Assembly: GCA_027487055.1 (NCBI GenBank)
Contig: JAIYEJ010000134.1
Location: 1 to 7,839, forward strand
Direction of reading: 5' to 3'
Source: Methylotenera sp.
Lineage (GTDB): Bacteria > Pseudomonadota > Gammaproteobacteria > Burkholderiales > Methylophilaceae
DNA length: 7,839 nt
In this document: piece after piece, positions 1-6,113 of the stretch
How positions within the stretch are numbered: position 1 is the stretch's first letter
Layout: each line of letters begins with the position of its first letter
Made by a program: the position numbers and the translations under genes
Notes under the pieces: model-generated
Told to the model about the DNA's origin: nothing
What the model saw: the letters and a program-made list of their open reading frames with translations, nothing else
Database searches by the model: none

Positions 1-646
1 TGAATTTATGACGCAGCACATATGGGCTGGTTATGTGGTTGCTGGGGTAGTGTTATTTAGAATTTTTTGGGGATTCATCGGCAGCGAGCATGCACGCTTT
101 AAAGACTTTATTTATGCACCATCGACGATTATTGCTTATTTAAAAAGCTTAGTGCAACGTAAACCAAAACACTATTTAGGGCATAACCCTGCTGGTGGCA
201 TCATGGTAATCGCGTTGTTAGCAAGCCTTTGTGTCACGGTATATTCTGGCTTGGCCCTCTACGCAGTTGAAGAAAATGCTGGGCCATTTGCCACAATTTA
301 TGGCGCAACCGCACATCAAAGCACATCCATCGAAAATACTCAGTTAAGCATTGTATCAAACGCAGTTGCAGAGGAAGATGAGGCCAAAGAAGATGACGCG
401 AAAGATGCAGCAGAAAATCAAGCAACCTCAAAAAACCCAGACAAAAACGCTGTCACATCAAAGTCAGAGAAAAATGAAATGGTGAACGAGCAAGATGAAG
501 AGTTTTGGGAAGGGCTACATGAATTTTTTGCAAACTTTACCTTATTGCTGGTTGCAGTTCACATTTGTGGTGTGCTGATATCTAGCCATTTAGAAAAAGC
601 CAACTTAATCAAATCCATGTTGACTGGGCGCAAACATATTGATTAA
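1..646 (+). CDS. Cytochrome b561-family membrane protein (5'-truncated by window edge)
   Basis: This is the C-terminal part of a membrane-bound di-haem cytochrome b of the b561 / hydrogenase-type cytochrome b family, which passes electrons between a soluble partner and the quinone pool. The frame is open to the left edge (codons from base 2). An ATG at 8-10 sits inside the usual second-helix region, so it is probably internal and the first haem helix lies upstream of the window. Numbering from that ATG, hydrophobic helices cover about 7-24, 63-85 and 173-193. Candidate haem histidines are H4 (HIWAGY), H171 (LHEFF) and H185 (VHICGV). The family ending is present: SSHLEKANLI then MLTGRK. The odd part is a Lys/Glu/Asp/Ala/Asn-rich, low-complexity insert at about residues 105-165 in the loop before the last helix. 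The gene is convergent with the solute-binding protein, with a 7-bp gap. The partner cytochrome is not visible. Confidence 0.8.
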   Translation, partial: EFMTQHIWAGYVVAGVVLFRIFWGFIGSEHARFKDFIYAPSTIIAYLKSLVQRKPKHYLGHNPAGGIMVIALLASLCVTVYSGLALYAVEENAGPFATIYGATAHQSTSIENTQLSIVSNAVAEEDEAKEDDAKDAAENQATSKNPDKNAVTSKSEKNEMVNEQDEEFWEGLHEFFANFTLLLVAVHICGVLISSHLEKANLIKSMLTGRKHID

Positions 647-653
647 CCTGTTC

Positions 654-2102
654 TTAATGCATGCGCGTGATGGTAGCCAAATCATCCCAATTTCCATCAG
701 TTTTGGGTGAATAGTTAGTAATATTTTTTTGCATGGCTGCGAATTGCCCTTCATACCATAGCGGAATGTAGGGCAATTGCGCATGTATGCGCTGTGTGGC
801 GGCTGGCCAATTTTCATCTGCAAGCAATTCATCTAGCGCAACATCACTGTATCTGCCACGATTAAAGCCATTTGGCGGAATGTTTTCTGTACCAAACGCT
901 TTGGCATAAATTTCTGGCGTTTTAATGCCTACCCAAGTGAGACCAAACACTTGAAAATTGCCCGATTTAACATCGGCAAAAAACGTCCCCCAATCTAGGC
1001 TACTAATTTCTAAATTAATACCCGCAGGCAGCATTTGCGCTTGCATAATGGTGGCAAGGCGCACTCGCTGGGCATCCGTACTGGTTTTATACACCAGTTT
1101 TAAGGGCAAACTCACTCCTGCCTCTTGCAATAATTTTTTTGCTAGCGTGGGGTTATAAACGTAAGGCGGTAAATTGTTATTTTGATTAGTGTAGTGCTCT
1201 GGGGGCAAAATCGCACTCGCCAAGCGAGTATTCTTAATCATCACTTTATCGATAATCGCCTGACAATCAATCGCGTACATAATCGCTTGTCGCACTTTGA
1301 TATTTTGTAATTGAGGATCGTTAAAATTTAAACCAAGATACGAAAAATTTGCTCCCACACTGGTGTTAACTTTTACCTCAGGCTTGCTTTGCAAGTATTT
1401 CACAAGTTCTGGTGGTAAATCTCCCTGGATAAAATCTGCTTCACCACGCAACAGTTTAAGCACACGCACGGTTGGATCTTTGACTTCTTGCAAGGTAATT
1501 ATTTGCCCATCGCGCTCTCTTTGTAGCGTGAGTTTATTGTCCCAGCCCACAAATTTTATTGGACCATTTCCTATTGGGTGGTGCGCAAAATCATGTTTAA
1601 TGTCGATTAGGTCTTTGGGCAAAATACCAACAATTAACTTAGCCACAAAGTTTTTATCTGGCGCTTTTAGATGAAACACTAAAGTGTTTTGATCAACAAT
1701 TTCTATCTTTTTAATATTGGCAAATTCTGCGCGTAGTGGTGAGTCTTTCAACGCCAATATTGATTCATAAGTCGCTTTAACATCTTCTGCAGTTAATATT
1801 TTTTGATAATGAAATAAATTACGATTTTTATTTAACGTGAAATGATACTGGATATGATTAACAGCATCCCATGAGGCCAATACTGCCACGGGTTTTGAGG
1901 CAGCATCAAAATCAACTAATGGCTGATAAATCAAACGATTCACACGTTCTGACGCGGCATCTGTCGCATAACGCGGGTCTAAATTGAGTGGCGCTTGGGC
2001 AATTGCAAACTGAATTGGCGATTGTGCTTCGGTTTGATCTTGTTGCTTGCAGGCACTTAACAAGCCCAAACCCAATAACAAGTAAACAAAAATTACTTTC
2101 AT
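654..2102 (-). CDS. ABC transporter solute-binding lipoprotein, family 5 (peptide-type)
   Basis: A periplasmic substrate-binding protein of the SBP_bac_5 class (DppA/OppA-like), which delivers peptides or similar solutes to an ABC permease. I start at the ATG at 2100-2102 because it opens a lipoprotein signal, MKVIFVYLLL, with lipobox LSAC (C18 as the lipidated residue). An upstream in-frame ATG at 2136-2138 would bury that signal behind 12 residues. Neither start has a good Shine-Dalgarno sequence. Family landmarks are LNLDPRYATD (39-48), HPIGNGPIKF (175-184), the VRQAIMYAID helix (270-279), FNRGRYSD (413-420) and LPYIPLWYEG (443-452). The protein is 482 residues, on the short side. The stretch between LDELLA and LPYIPLW is only 14 residues, where I would expect about 25, suggesting a small in-frame deletion. 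No permease or ATPase gene is in view, so the substrate is open and the gene may be a stand-alone SBP. Confidence 0.88.
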   Translation of the reverse strand: MKVIFVYLLLGLGLLSACKQQDQTEAQSPIQFAIAQAPLNLDPRYATDAASERVNRLIYQPLVDFDAASKPVAVLASWDAVNHIQYHFTLNKNRNLFHYQKILTAEDVKATYESILALKDSPLRAEFANIKKIEIVDQNTLVFHLKAPDKNFVAKLIVGILPKDLIDIKHDFAHHPIGNGPIKFVGWDNKLTLQRERDGQIITLQEVKDPTVRVLKLLRGEADFIQGDLPPELVKYLQSKPEVKVNTSVGANFSYLGLNFNDPQLQNIKVRQAIMYAIDCQAIIDKVMIKNTRLASAILPPEHYTNQNNNLPPYVYNPTLAKKLLQEAGVSLPLKLVYKTSTDAQRVRLATIMQAQMLPAGINLEISSLDWGTFFADVKSGNFQVFGLTWVGIKTPEIYAKAFGTENIPPNGFNRGRYSDVALDELLADENWPAATQRIHAQLPYIPLWYEGQFAAMQKNITNYSPKTDGNWDDLATITRMH

Positions 2103-2138
2103 AGTATTTAAGTTTACTAGATTATCGGTGAATTGCAT

Positions 2139-2159
2139 GCCTAAGTGCTTAACTCAGGC
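2139..2159 (-). promoter_or_regulatory. Hairpin/palindrome in the leader of the solute-binding protein gene
   Basis: On the minus strand the RNA would form an 8-bp stem, GCCUGAGU with ACUUAGGC (one G-U pair), around a 5-nt loop. It lies 36 bp upstream of the chosen ATG and just outside the alternative upstream ATG. No U-run follows, so it is not an intrinsic terminator. It could be an operator palindrome (one mismatch at DNA level) or an mRNA leader structure. The geometry is seen directly; the function is inference. Confidence 0.35.
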
Positions 2160-2189
2160 CAAATTTTATGCTCTTACAATAAATCGTGT

Positions 2190-2216
2190 ATTTTAAAATG
2201 ATGTAATACATTGCAA
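2190..2216 (-). promoter_or_regulatory. Candidate sigma70 promoter for the solute-binding protein gene
   Basis: Minus-strand hexamers TTGCAA (2211-2216) and TAAAAT (2190-2195) are separated by 15 bp, a little short of the ideal 17. The region also carries TGTATT/AATACA inverted arms (2187-2192 and 2205-2210) and the self-complementary ATTTTAAAAT (2190-2199), either of which could be an operator. A second TAAAAT at 2163-2168 has no good -35 partner. This is a consensus match only. Confidence 0.3.
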
Positions 2217-2244
2217 ACGCTGTAAAAAATACCCAGACAAAAGC

Positions 2245-2263
2245 TGCACCATCATTTGGTGCA
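2245..2263 (-). terminator. Probable intrinsic terminator downstream of rlmD
   Basis: A perfect 7-bp inverted repeat, TGCACCA and TGGTGCA, with a 5-nt loop. Reading on the minus strand, the stem is followed within 2 nt by TTTT. It lies about 90 nt beyond the rlmD stop codon and before the solute-binding protein promoter candidate, the right place to separate the two transcripts. The T-run is short, so termination may be partial. Confidence 0.5.
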
Positions 2264-2353
2264 AATCAAACATATTGCCTGTTAAAAACATGCCTGCTGC
2301 TAGACTGTCTCATGCACCACATAGCCCATGCACTGAGTTTAGTATAGACAAAG

Positions 2354-3817
2354 TTAAGGCAAACTAAAAAGCGCAATCGACTCCACATGCGCGGTATGCG
2401 GGAACATATTAATCACACCTGCCGCACTTAAAGTGTAGCCTTTTTCATGCACTAGCACGCCAGCATCGCGCGCGAGCGTTGCGGGGTTACAAGACACATA
2501 CACAATCACATTTGGATTCTCGAATTCCTCCCGAGCGTTTTTTGATGACTCAGAACCCCCATGGGTATTAACTTCTAGAGCATCGGCTTGAATGTTGTCA
2601 AAATGAACTGCATTTTTAAGCGATTTGACTAGATCAAATGCGCCATCGCGTGGCGGGTCGATGAGCCATTTATCAAACCTTCCTAACTCAGCAAGCGATT
2701 CTTCAGTCATTTTAAATAAATCGGCCACGCCAAATTTCACCTGTGAAATGCCATTAAGTTGTGCGCTCTCGTTAGCGCGCTCGACTAAATTTGCTAAGCC
2801 TTCCAAACCCAATACCGTTGCGCCATTACGTGCAATGGGCAATGTAAAGTTACCAATCCCACAAAAGAAATCGGCAATTTTTTCACCAGCTTGCGGCTTA
2901 AGTAACTGCATAGCGCGGCGTATCATCACGCGATTAATCAGCGGATTCACTTGTGTGAATTCGTTGGGTTTAAACGGATAAACCAAGCCAAATTCAGGCA
3001 GGCTGTAAGCCAATTCTGGTGAGGCTTCCAGACCACCAGTTACGTAAAAAGGTTTAATCGTATCAGGGCCCTTGGTTTGCGTCCAAATTTGGACATGGTG
3101 CGTATCGGCAAAAGCTTTAAATAGGGTTTCATCTTGCGGACTTATCGCCCCCATGATGCGAAAAATCAGCACGATGACCGCTTTGCCTAAAGAGTCTGGC
3201 TCACCAACAGCCAGCTCAATTTGCGGCAACTGATCGCGTATGCTTAATTGCACGATCATCTCTTGCAAAGGCGCAATTAAGGCAGAAACCGCTGGCACTA
3301 AGACTTCGCAAGAATTCATATCGGCCACATAACGTGTGGCTTTTTCGTTAAAGCCCACTAGCACGCGCTCTTTTTTCTGTACATATTTAACGCTTAAGCG
3401 CGCTTTGTGACGATAGCCCCAACTTGGTCCATAAAGCGGCGGCAATATATTGTGTGCTTTTACTTTACCAATATGCCATAAATCATTTTCTAACAAGCGC
3501 TGTTTTGCTGCCACTTGTGCGTTCACGTCCAAATGCTGCAATTTGCAACCGCCACACAAACCAAAGTGCGGGCACTTTGGGGTAACGCGTTGATTGGATT
3601 GCCTTAAAACCTCAATCGTATTCGCCACTTCATAGCTTGACTTAATCAGTTGTGCTTGATAAGTCACTTTCTCGTTAGGGAGCGCGCCATCAATAAAAAT
3701 GGTTTTACCTGCAACATGCGCAACGCCACGCCCTTCTTGATCTAGCGACTCAATGGTGGCATTTAAAATTGGGTTATCGGCAGGATTCTGACGGGATTTT
3801 TGTCGGTTTCTTCTCAT
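2354..3817 (-). CDS. rlmD: 23S rRNA (uracil(1939)-C(5))-methyltransferase RlmD
   Basis: RlmD (RumA) uses S-adenosylmethionine to make m5U1939 in 23S rRNA; it acts in the cytoplasm and carries a 4Fe-4S cluster. A basic N-terminus is followed by a TRAM RNA-binding domain (about 15-75). The cluster cysteines fit C82, C88, C91 (CPHFGLCGGC) and C170. The methyltransferase domain shows FTQVN (287-291), the SAM loop DFFCGIGNF (316-324), DPPR (387-390), the catalytic cysteine in YVSCNP (C443) and the end motif HTAHVES with E479. At 487 residues it is longer than E. coli RlmD (433). Part of the excess is an insert at about 404-434, between DPPR and YVSCNP, rich in Asn, Glu, Ser and Gly. The ATG at 3815-3817 has no clear Shine-Dalgarno sequence, but the basic leader followed by TRAM fits. 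It is divergent from the next gene across 87 bp. Confidence 0.95.
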   Translation of the reverse strand: MRRNRQKSRQNPADNPILNATIESLDQEGRGVAHVAGKTIFIDGALPNEKVTYQAQLIKSSYEVANTIEVLRQSNQRVTPKCPHFGLCGGCKLQHLDVNAQVAAKQRLLENDLWHIGKVKAHNILPPLYGPSWGYRHKARLSVKYVQKKERVLVGFNEKATRYVADMNSCEVLVPAVSALIAPLQEMIVQLSIRDQLPQIELAVGEPDSLGKAVIVLIFRIMGAISPQDETLFKAFADTHHVQIWTQTKGPDTIKPFYVTGGLEASPELAYSLPEFGLVYPFKPNEFTQVNPLINRVMIRRAMQLLKPQAGEKIADFFCGIGNFTLPIARNGATVLGLEGLANLVERANESAQLNGISQVKFGVADLFKMTEESLAELGRFDKWLIDPPRDGAFDLVKSLKNAVHFDNIQADALEVNTHGGSESSKNAREEFENPNVIVYVSCNPATLARDAGVLVHEKGYTLSAAGVINMFPHTAHVESIALFSLP

Positions 3818-3838
3818 GGCCGCTATTTTAACTTAAGC

Positions 3839-3869
3839 TTTACTGCATCTGGCTTTAATACGCTAAAAT
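3839..3869 (+). promoter_or_regulatory. Weak promoter candidate for the secreted 151-aa protein gene
   Basis: The 87-bp divergent spacer must hold promoters for both flanking genes. On the plus strand TTTACT (3839-3844) and TAAAAT (3864-3869) are 19 bp apart. The -10 is good, while the spacing is long and the -35 mediocre. For rlmD, a TAAAAT-like hexamer occurs near its start on the minus strand (about 3825-3830) without a convincing -35. Confidence 0.25.
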
Positions 3870-3904
3870 AGTAAAAAATTGTATTTAACTGGAAATGACT
3901 CACA

Positions 3905-4360
3905 ATGAAATTGACGCGTTTAATCACTTTATCGCTTTGCTTAACCTTTGGCATTAATGTACAAATCACTTTTGCCGACGAGATAATCGCAAAAAAATCT
4001 GCACAAGGCATTAAGTTTATAACGGGCGGCATTAGCGAAGATGAAGTCAGCGCACTTAAACCCTACATCAAAAAATTTAATCTGCGCTTAATATTCTCTG
4101 AAGGCACCAGTGGACGCTCAGCAACGCCTGTGAACGTGAATATTTATGATGTAGATAGCAAATTAGTGTTTAGAGTAGCTGGTGCGCAACCGCAATTATT
4201 GGTCGATTTACCAGCAGGCACTTACACCGTTTTAGCGAGCTATAATGGCGAAAAACAACGCCATAAATTTGAGCTTGGCACAGATGAATACAAAAAAATC
4301 ATCCTCAATTGGAAAAACTTAGTGGATGAAGATATGCCGATGGATGGCGATGGCAATTAA
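3905..4360 (+). CDS. Secreted carboxypeptidase-regulatory-like (beta-sandwich) protein, function unknown
   Basis: A 151-residue exported protein. It has a Sec signal peptide (basic MKLTR, hydrophobic core 6-18, likely cleavage after TFA, residue 24). The mature part has a GGISEDE segment (41-47), NLRLIFSEGTSG (59-70), and a strand pattern VNVNIYDVDSKLVF (76-89) ending in LPAGTYTVLASYNG (102-115). That last pattern is typical of carboxypeptidase-regulatory / transthyretin-like folds, which usually mediate structural or binding roles rather than catalysis. The C-terminus is acidic (DEDMPMDGDG). The ATG at 3905-3907 is preceded by GGAA about 10 nt upstream, a weak ribosome site. The gene is divergent from rlmD and its TAA overlaps the stop of the convergent rhodanese gene. 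I recognise the fold pattern but no specific function. Confidence 0.75.
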   Translation: MKLTRLITLSLCLTFGINVQITFADEIIAKKSAQGIKFITGGISEDEVSALKPYIKKFNLRLIFSEGTSGRSATPVNVNIYDVDSKLVFRVAGAQPQLLVDLPAGTYTVLASYNGEKQRHKFELGTDEYKKIILNWKNLVDEDMPMDGDGN

Positions 4361-4758
4361 TGCACGTTGCTCGCGGCGTTCGATTTGTTCCAGCCGTCAA
4401 TACCCGCTTTTAACACAGTCGCTTTTTTATACCCTGCAGTAAGCGCGCGCTCCGCTGCCGCATGCGAGGCTTGGCAATAACTGTTGTAGCAATAAAAAAC
4501 CAAGGTGGAATTTTTATCTTTTGGTAACTCGCTAATCGCGTATTGATTATAAGAGCTTAATAAAATAGCGCCTGGTATTGTACCTGCAGATTTACGCGCA
4601 TCTTCATTATTAGCATCTAAAATAACCACATTTGCAGCCTTGGTTTGCACATATTGCTGCACTTCTTTGATTGAAACTTCCTTAATAGAATCAATCGCAT
4701 ACGCTTGATTTGCAAGCGTTAAAAACATCAAGTTGATGATCGTAAAAACGTTTTTCAT
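4357..4758 (-). CDS. Exported single-domain rhodanese-like protein
   Basis: A 133-residue periplasmic rhodanese-fold protein, expected to handle sulfane sulfur or act as a thiol carrier. I start at the ATG at 4756-4758: AAGGA (4766-4770) lies 7 nt upstream, and the frame then opens with a signal peptide (MKNVFTIINL, cleavage near QAYA, residue 21). An in-frame ATG 30 nt further upstream would spoil that signal. Rhodanese landmarks are the first strand VVILDAN (44-50), IPGAILLS (61-68), the strand LVFYC ending at the catalytic C90, and the C-terminal AGIDGWNKS (118-126). The active loop C90-YNSY-C95 has two cysteines and no arginine, so a classical thiosulfate transferase is less certain than a redox or sulfur-binding role. 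The upstream exonuclease gene is on the same strand across 66 bp, so cotranscription is possible. A TATTAT-like -10 in that spacer may also serve it. Confidence 0.83.
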   Translation of the reverse strand: MKNVFTIINLMFLTLANQAYAIDSIKEVSIKEVQQYVQTKAANVVILDANNEDARKSAGTIPGAILLSSYNQYAISELPKDKNSTLVFYCYNSYCQASHAAAERALTAGYKKATVLKAGIDGWNKSNAASNVH

Positions 4759-4765
4759 TATCGAT

Positions 4766-4770
4766 TCCTT
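4766..4770 (-). promoter_or_regulatory. Ribosome-binding site that fixes the rhodanese start
   Basis: AAGGA on the minus strand, 7 nt before the ATG at 4756-4758. It supports the shorter protein with an intact signal peptide over the ATG 30 nt upstream. Confidence 0.75.
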
Positions 4771-4824
4771 TAAAAGAAGATTTAACAAATAATATGACTT
4801 AAAAGCACTCTAAAAGTTGCACGT

Positions 4825-5601
4825 TTAATATTTCCAAGCAGCTAAAAACTCTTTCCAATGATTATCTGAATATCCACTCAAAGTTTCGCGCACTAATTTA
4901 ATTTCAGCTTCATATTCGCTCAAATTTAAATGCCCGCGCATCAACTGAAAACGCAAAAACACCAAATGCGTGTTCGCCACATCGGTTTCGCAATAATTGC
5001 GAATTACCTTAATTTCACCCGCTTGGTAAGCGCTCCAGACCTTACTGCCATCCATGCCCAACTTACCAGGAAAGCCACATAACTGCGCAATATCATCCAG
5101 CGGTGCATTGGCGCGCGCGTTATACATGGCGAGCACATCCATTAAATCGAGATGCCGCATATGGTAACGGCTAATGTAATTATTCCATTTAAAATCTTTG
5201 TCATCCTCGCCCAAATCCCAGTAGCGTGGCGCTTGCACTTTATTAATCATGGCGCGGTAGTGAAGCACTGGCAAATCAAAACCGCTGCCGTTCCAACTAA
5301 TAATTTGCGGCGTATATTTTTCTATCCCATCAAAAAAGCGTTGAATAATTTCCGTTTCAGATGATTCAACATCACCAAGTGTCCATACTTTAAAAGCGTT
5401 TCCCTCGCGTAGCGCACATGAAATCGCACAAATTTTATGTTGCTGTAATGGCAAAAAATCACTGCCATTATGTTGACGGCGCAAATGAAATGCAATATTA
5501 GCAACGTCATTATCAGTCGCGCTGGCAGGAACATCTAATAAGGCACGCAGACCAGTCGTATCAGGTATAGTTTCGATGTCAAAAACTAAGGTTGGTATCA
5601 T
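4825..5601 (-). CDS. Predicted 3'-5' exonuclease, PolB-like (DNA_pol_B_exo2 / DEDDy type)
   Basis: A stand-alone 258-residue 3'-5' exonuclease domain related to the proofreading domain of family B DNA polymerases; it should use two metal ions to trim DNA or RNA 3' ends in the cytoplasm. The DEDDy set is visible: Exo I VFDIETIP with D8 and E10, Exo II ISWNGSGFDLP with N104 and D109, and Exo III YCETD with Y203 and D207. HLDLMD (150-155) and the CGFPGKLGMDG segment (175-185) are also family features. Length is normal for the family and no polymerase domain is attached. I chose the ATG at 5599-5601 because homologues begin just before the DIET motif; the frame stays open upstream to a TTG at 5641-5643 without a ribosome site. 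The Shine-Dalgarno is poor even for the ATG. The biological substrate is unknown. A perfect palindrome lies 45 bp upstream. Confidence 0.9.
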   Translation of the reverse strand: MIPTLVFDIETIPDTTGLRALLDVPASATDNDVANIAFHLRRQHNGSDFLPLQQHKICAISCALREGNAFKVWTLGDVESSETEIIQRFFDGIEKYTPQIISWNGSGFDLPVLHYRAMINKVQAPRYWDLGEDDKDFKWNNYISRYHMRHLDLMDVLAMYNARANAPLDDIAQLCGFPGKLGMDGSKVWSAYQAGEIKVIRNYCETDVANTHLVFLRFQLMRGHLNLSEYEAEIKLVRETLSGYSDNHWKEFLAAWKY

Positions 5602-5645
5602 GCCAAAAGCATACACGATTGGGCATAAAATGGGCAACAACAAGT

Positions 5646-5667
5646 TAATCTTAAGTAATTAAGATTA
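5646..5667. promoter_or_regulatory. Perfect 9-bp-arm palindrome upstream of the exonuclease gene
   Basis: Arms TAATCTTAA (5646-5654) and TTAAGATTA (5659-5667) flank a GTAA centre. It lies 45 bp before the exonuclease ATG. The plus strand reads ATTTATTTTT just after it, which looks like a terminator tail, but no plus-strand gene ends here and the stem has a single G-C pair. An operator for the exonuclease gene is the more natural reading. The sequence is clear; the role is inference. Confidence 0.4.
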
Positions 5668-5724
5668 TTTATTTTTCCTCATTAATAACTTGTAGTTTCA
5701 AGAGAAAATATTTTGTCTATTGAG

Positions 5725-5743
5725 TCACTATGTAACACAAATA
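5725..5743 (+). repeat. Direct repeat, left copy (TCACTATGTAACACAAATA)
   Basis: Matches the copy at 6095-6113 at 17 of 19 positions, in the same orientation, with starts 370 bp apart. Both copies are preceded by TTGAG: directly at the left copy, and 9 bp upstream at the right copy. The origin is unknown. Confidence 0.55.
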
Positions 5744-5798
5744 GATAACTTAACTTGTTCAAAATATAAGTAAGCGCTAATTTAACCACGGATTACAC

Positions 5799-5828
5799 TT
5801 GACAAGTATTTATCATATGAGTGTTAAT
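5799..5828 (+). promoter_or_regulatory. Weak plus-strand promoter candidate
   Basis: A perfect TTGACA (5799-5804) is followed after 18 bp by GTTAAT (5823-5828), which matches 4 of 6 bases of the -10 consensus. No recognised plus-strand gene follows. If active it would make an unannotated transcript across the repeat region, and it would start downstream of the ATG at 5817. Confidence 0.2.
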
Positions 5829-5954
5829 CTTACTGAACGTGCGTATCAATGGAGCGTATTAAGCAAGAAAGTTATAACCTTGAATATTTCAGCCATCTAC
5901 GATGCTTATAGACAACCAATTTGGCTGTTAGAATTAAAATTAGGATTTAAATAA
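5817..5954 (+). CDS. Doubtful 45-codon small frame
   Basis: A plus-strand frame of 45 codons ending in TAA. It starts MSVNLTERAY and ends WLLELKLGFK, with ordinary amino-acid composition, and stays open upstream to a TAA at 5778-5780. There is no Shine-Dalgarno sequence before the ATG. It lies between the two direct repeats on the strand opposite to all nearby genes. It could be a chance frame in AT-rich DNA, a gene fragment, or a real small gene. I do not recognise it. Confidence 0.2.
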   Translation: MSVNLTERAYQWSVLSKKVITLNISAIYDAYRQPIWLLELKLGFK

Positions 5955-5969
5955 TACCTATGTAAACAT

Positions 5970-6019
5970 CCGATTGCTTAAAAGTCGGTTTGATTTAAAA
6001 ACTATCTAGCGGGATAGTT
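5970..6019 (+). other. Two adjacent small hairpins
   Basis: The first pairs CCGATT (5970-5975) with AGTCGG (5983-5988) through one G-U pair. The second is a perfect 7-bp stem, AACTATC (6000-6006) with GATAGTT (6013-6019), around TAGCGG. No T-run follows the second stem on the plus strand, so a terminator is unlikely. They may belong to a structured RNA or be chance. Confidence 0.3.
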
Positions 6020-6094
6020 ACAATGATTTACTTTAGGTAGCTTTCTTGTTTCACTATGATGTGCACACGTTAACCCTACGTTGAGCGAGTAAAA

Positions 6095-6113
6095 TCGCTA
6101 TGTAACACCAATA
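6095..6113 (+). repeat. Direct repeat, right copy (TCGCTATGTAACACCAATA)
   Basis: Differs from the left copy (5725-5743) at 2 of 19 positions. Its first bases pair with AGCGA just upstream (6084-6088 with TCGCT at 6095-6099), forming a small hairpin that the left copy lacks. It ends 47 bp from the stop codon of the unrecognised gene. Confidence 0.55.

Noticed and set aside
958..1674. Plus-strand frames inside the solute-binding protein gene
   Set aside because: They are antisense shadows of a well-supported coding region, without ribosome sites or recognisable protein motifs.
2625..2981. A 118-codon plus-strand frame inside rlmD
   Set aside because: It lies opposite the conserved SAM-binding and DPPR region of rlmD; a shadow frame.
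3823..4032. A 69-codon minus-strand frame ending 5 bp before rlmD
   Set aside because: It is antisense to the signal peptide and early part of the secreted protein gene, has no ribosome site, and its composition is that of a shadow frame.
5602..5643. N-terminal extension of the exonuclease to a TTG codon
   Set aside because: There is no ribosome site, and the family starts just before the DIET motif, as the ATG at 5599-5601 does.
5646..5676. Palindrome plus T-rich tail as a plus-strand intrinsic terminator
   Set aside because: No plus-strand gene ends here and the stem is nearly all A-T.
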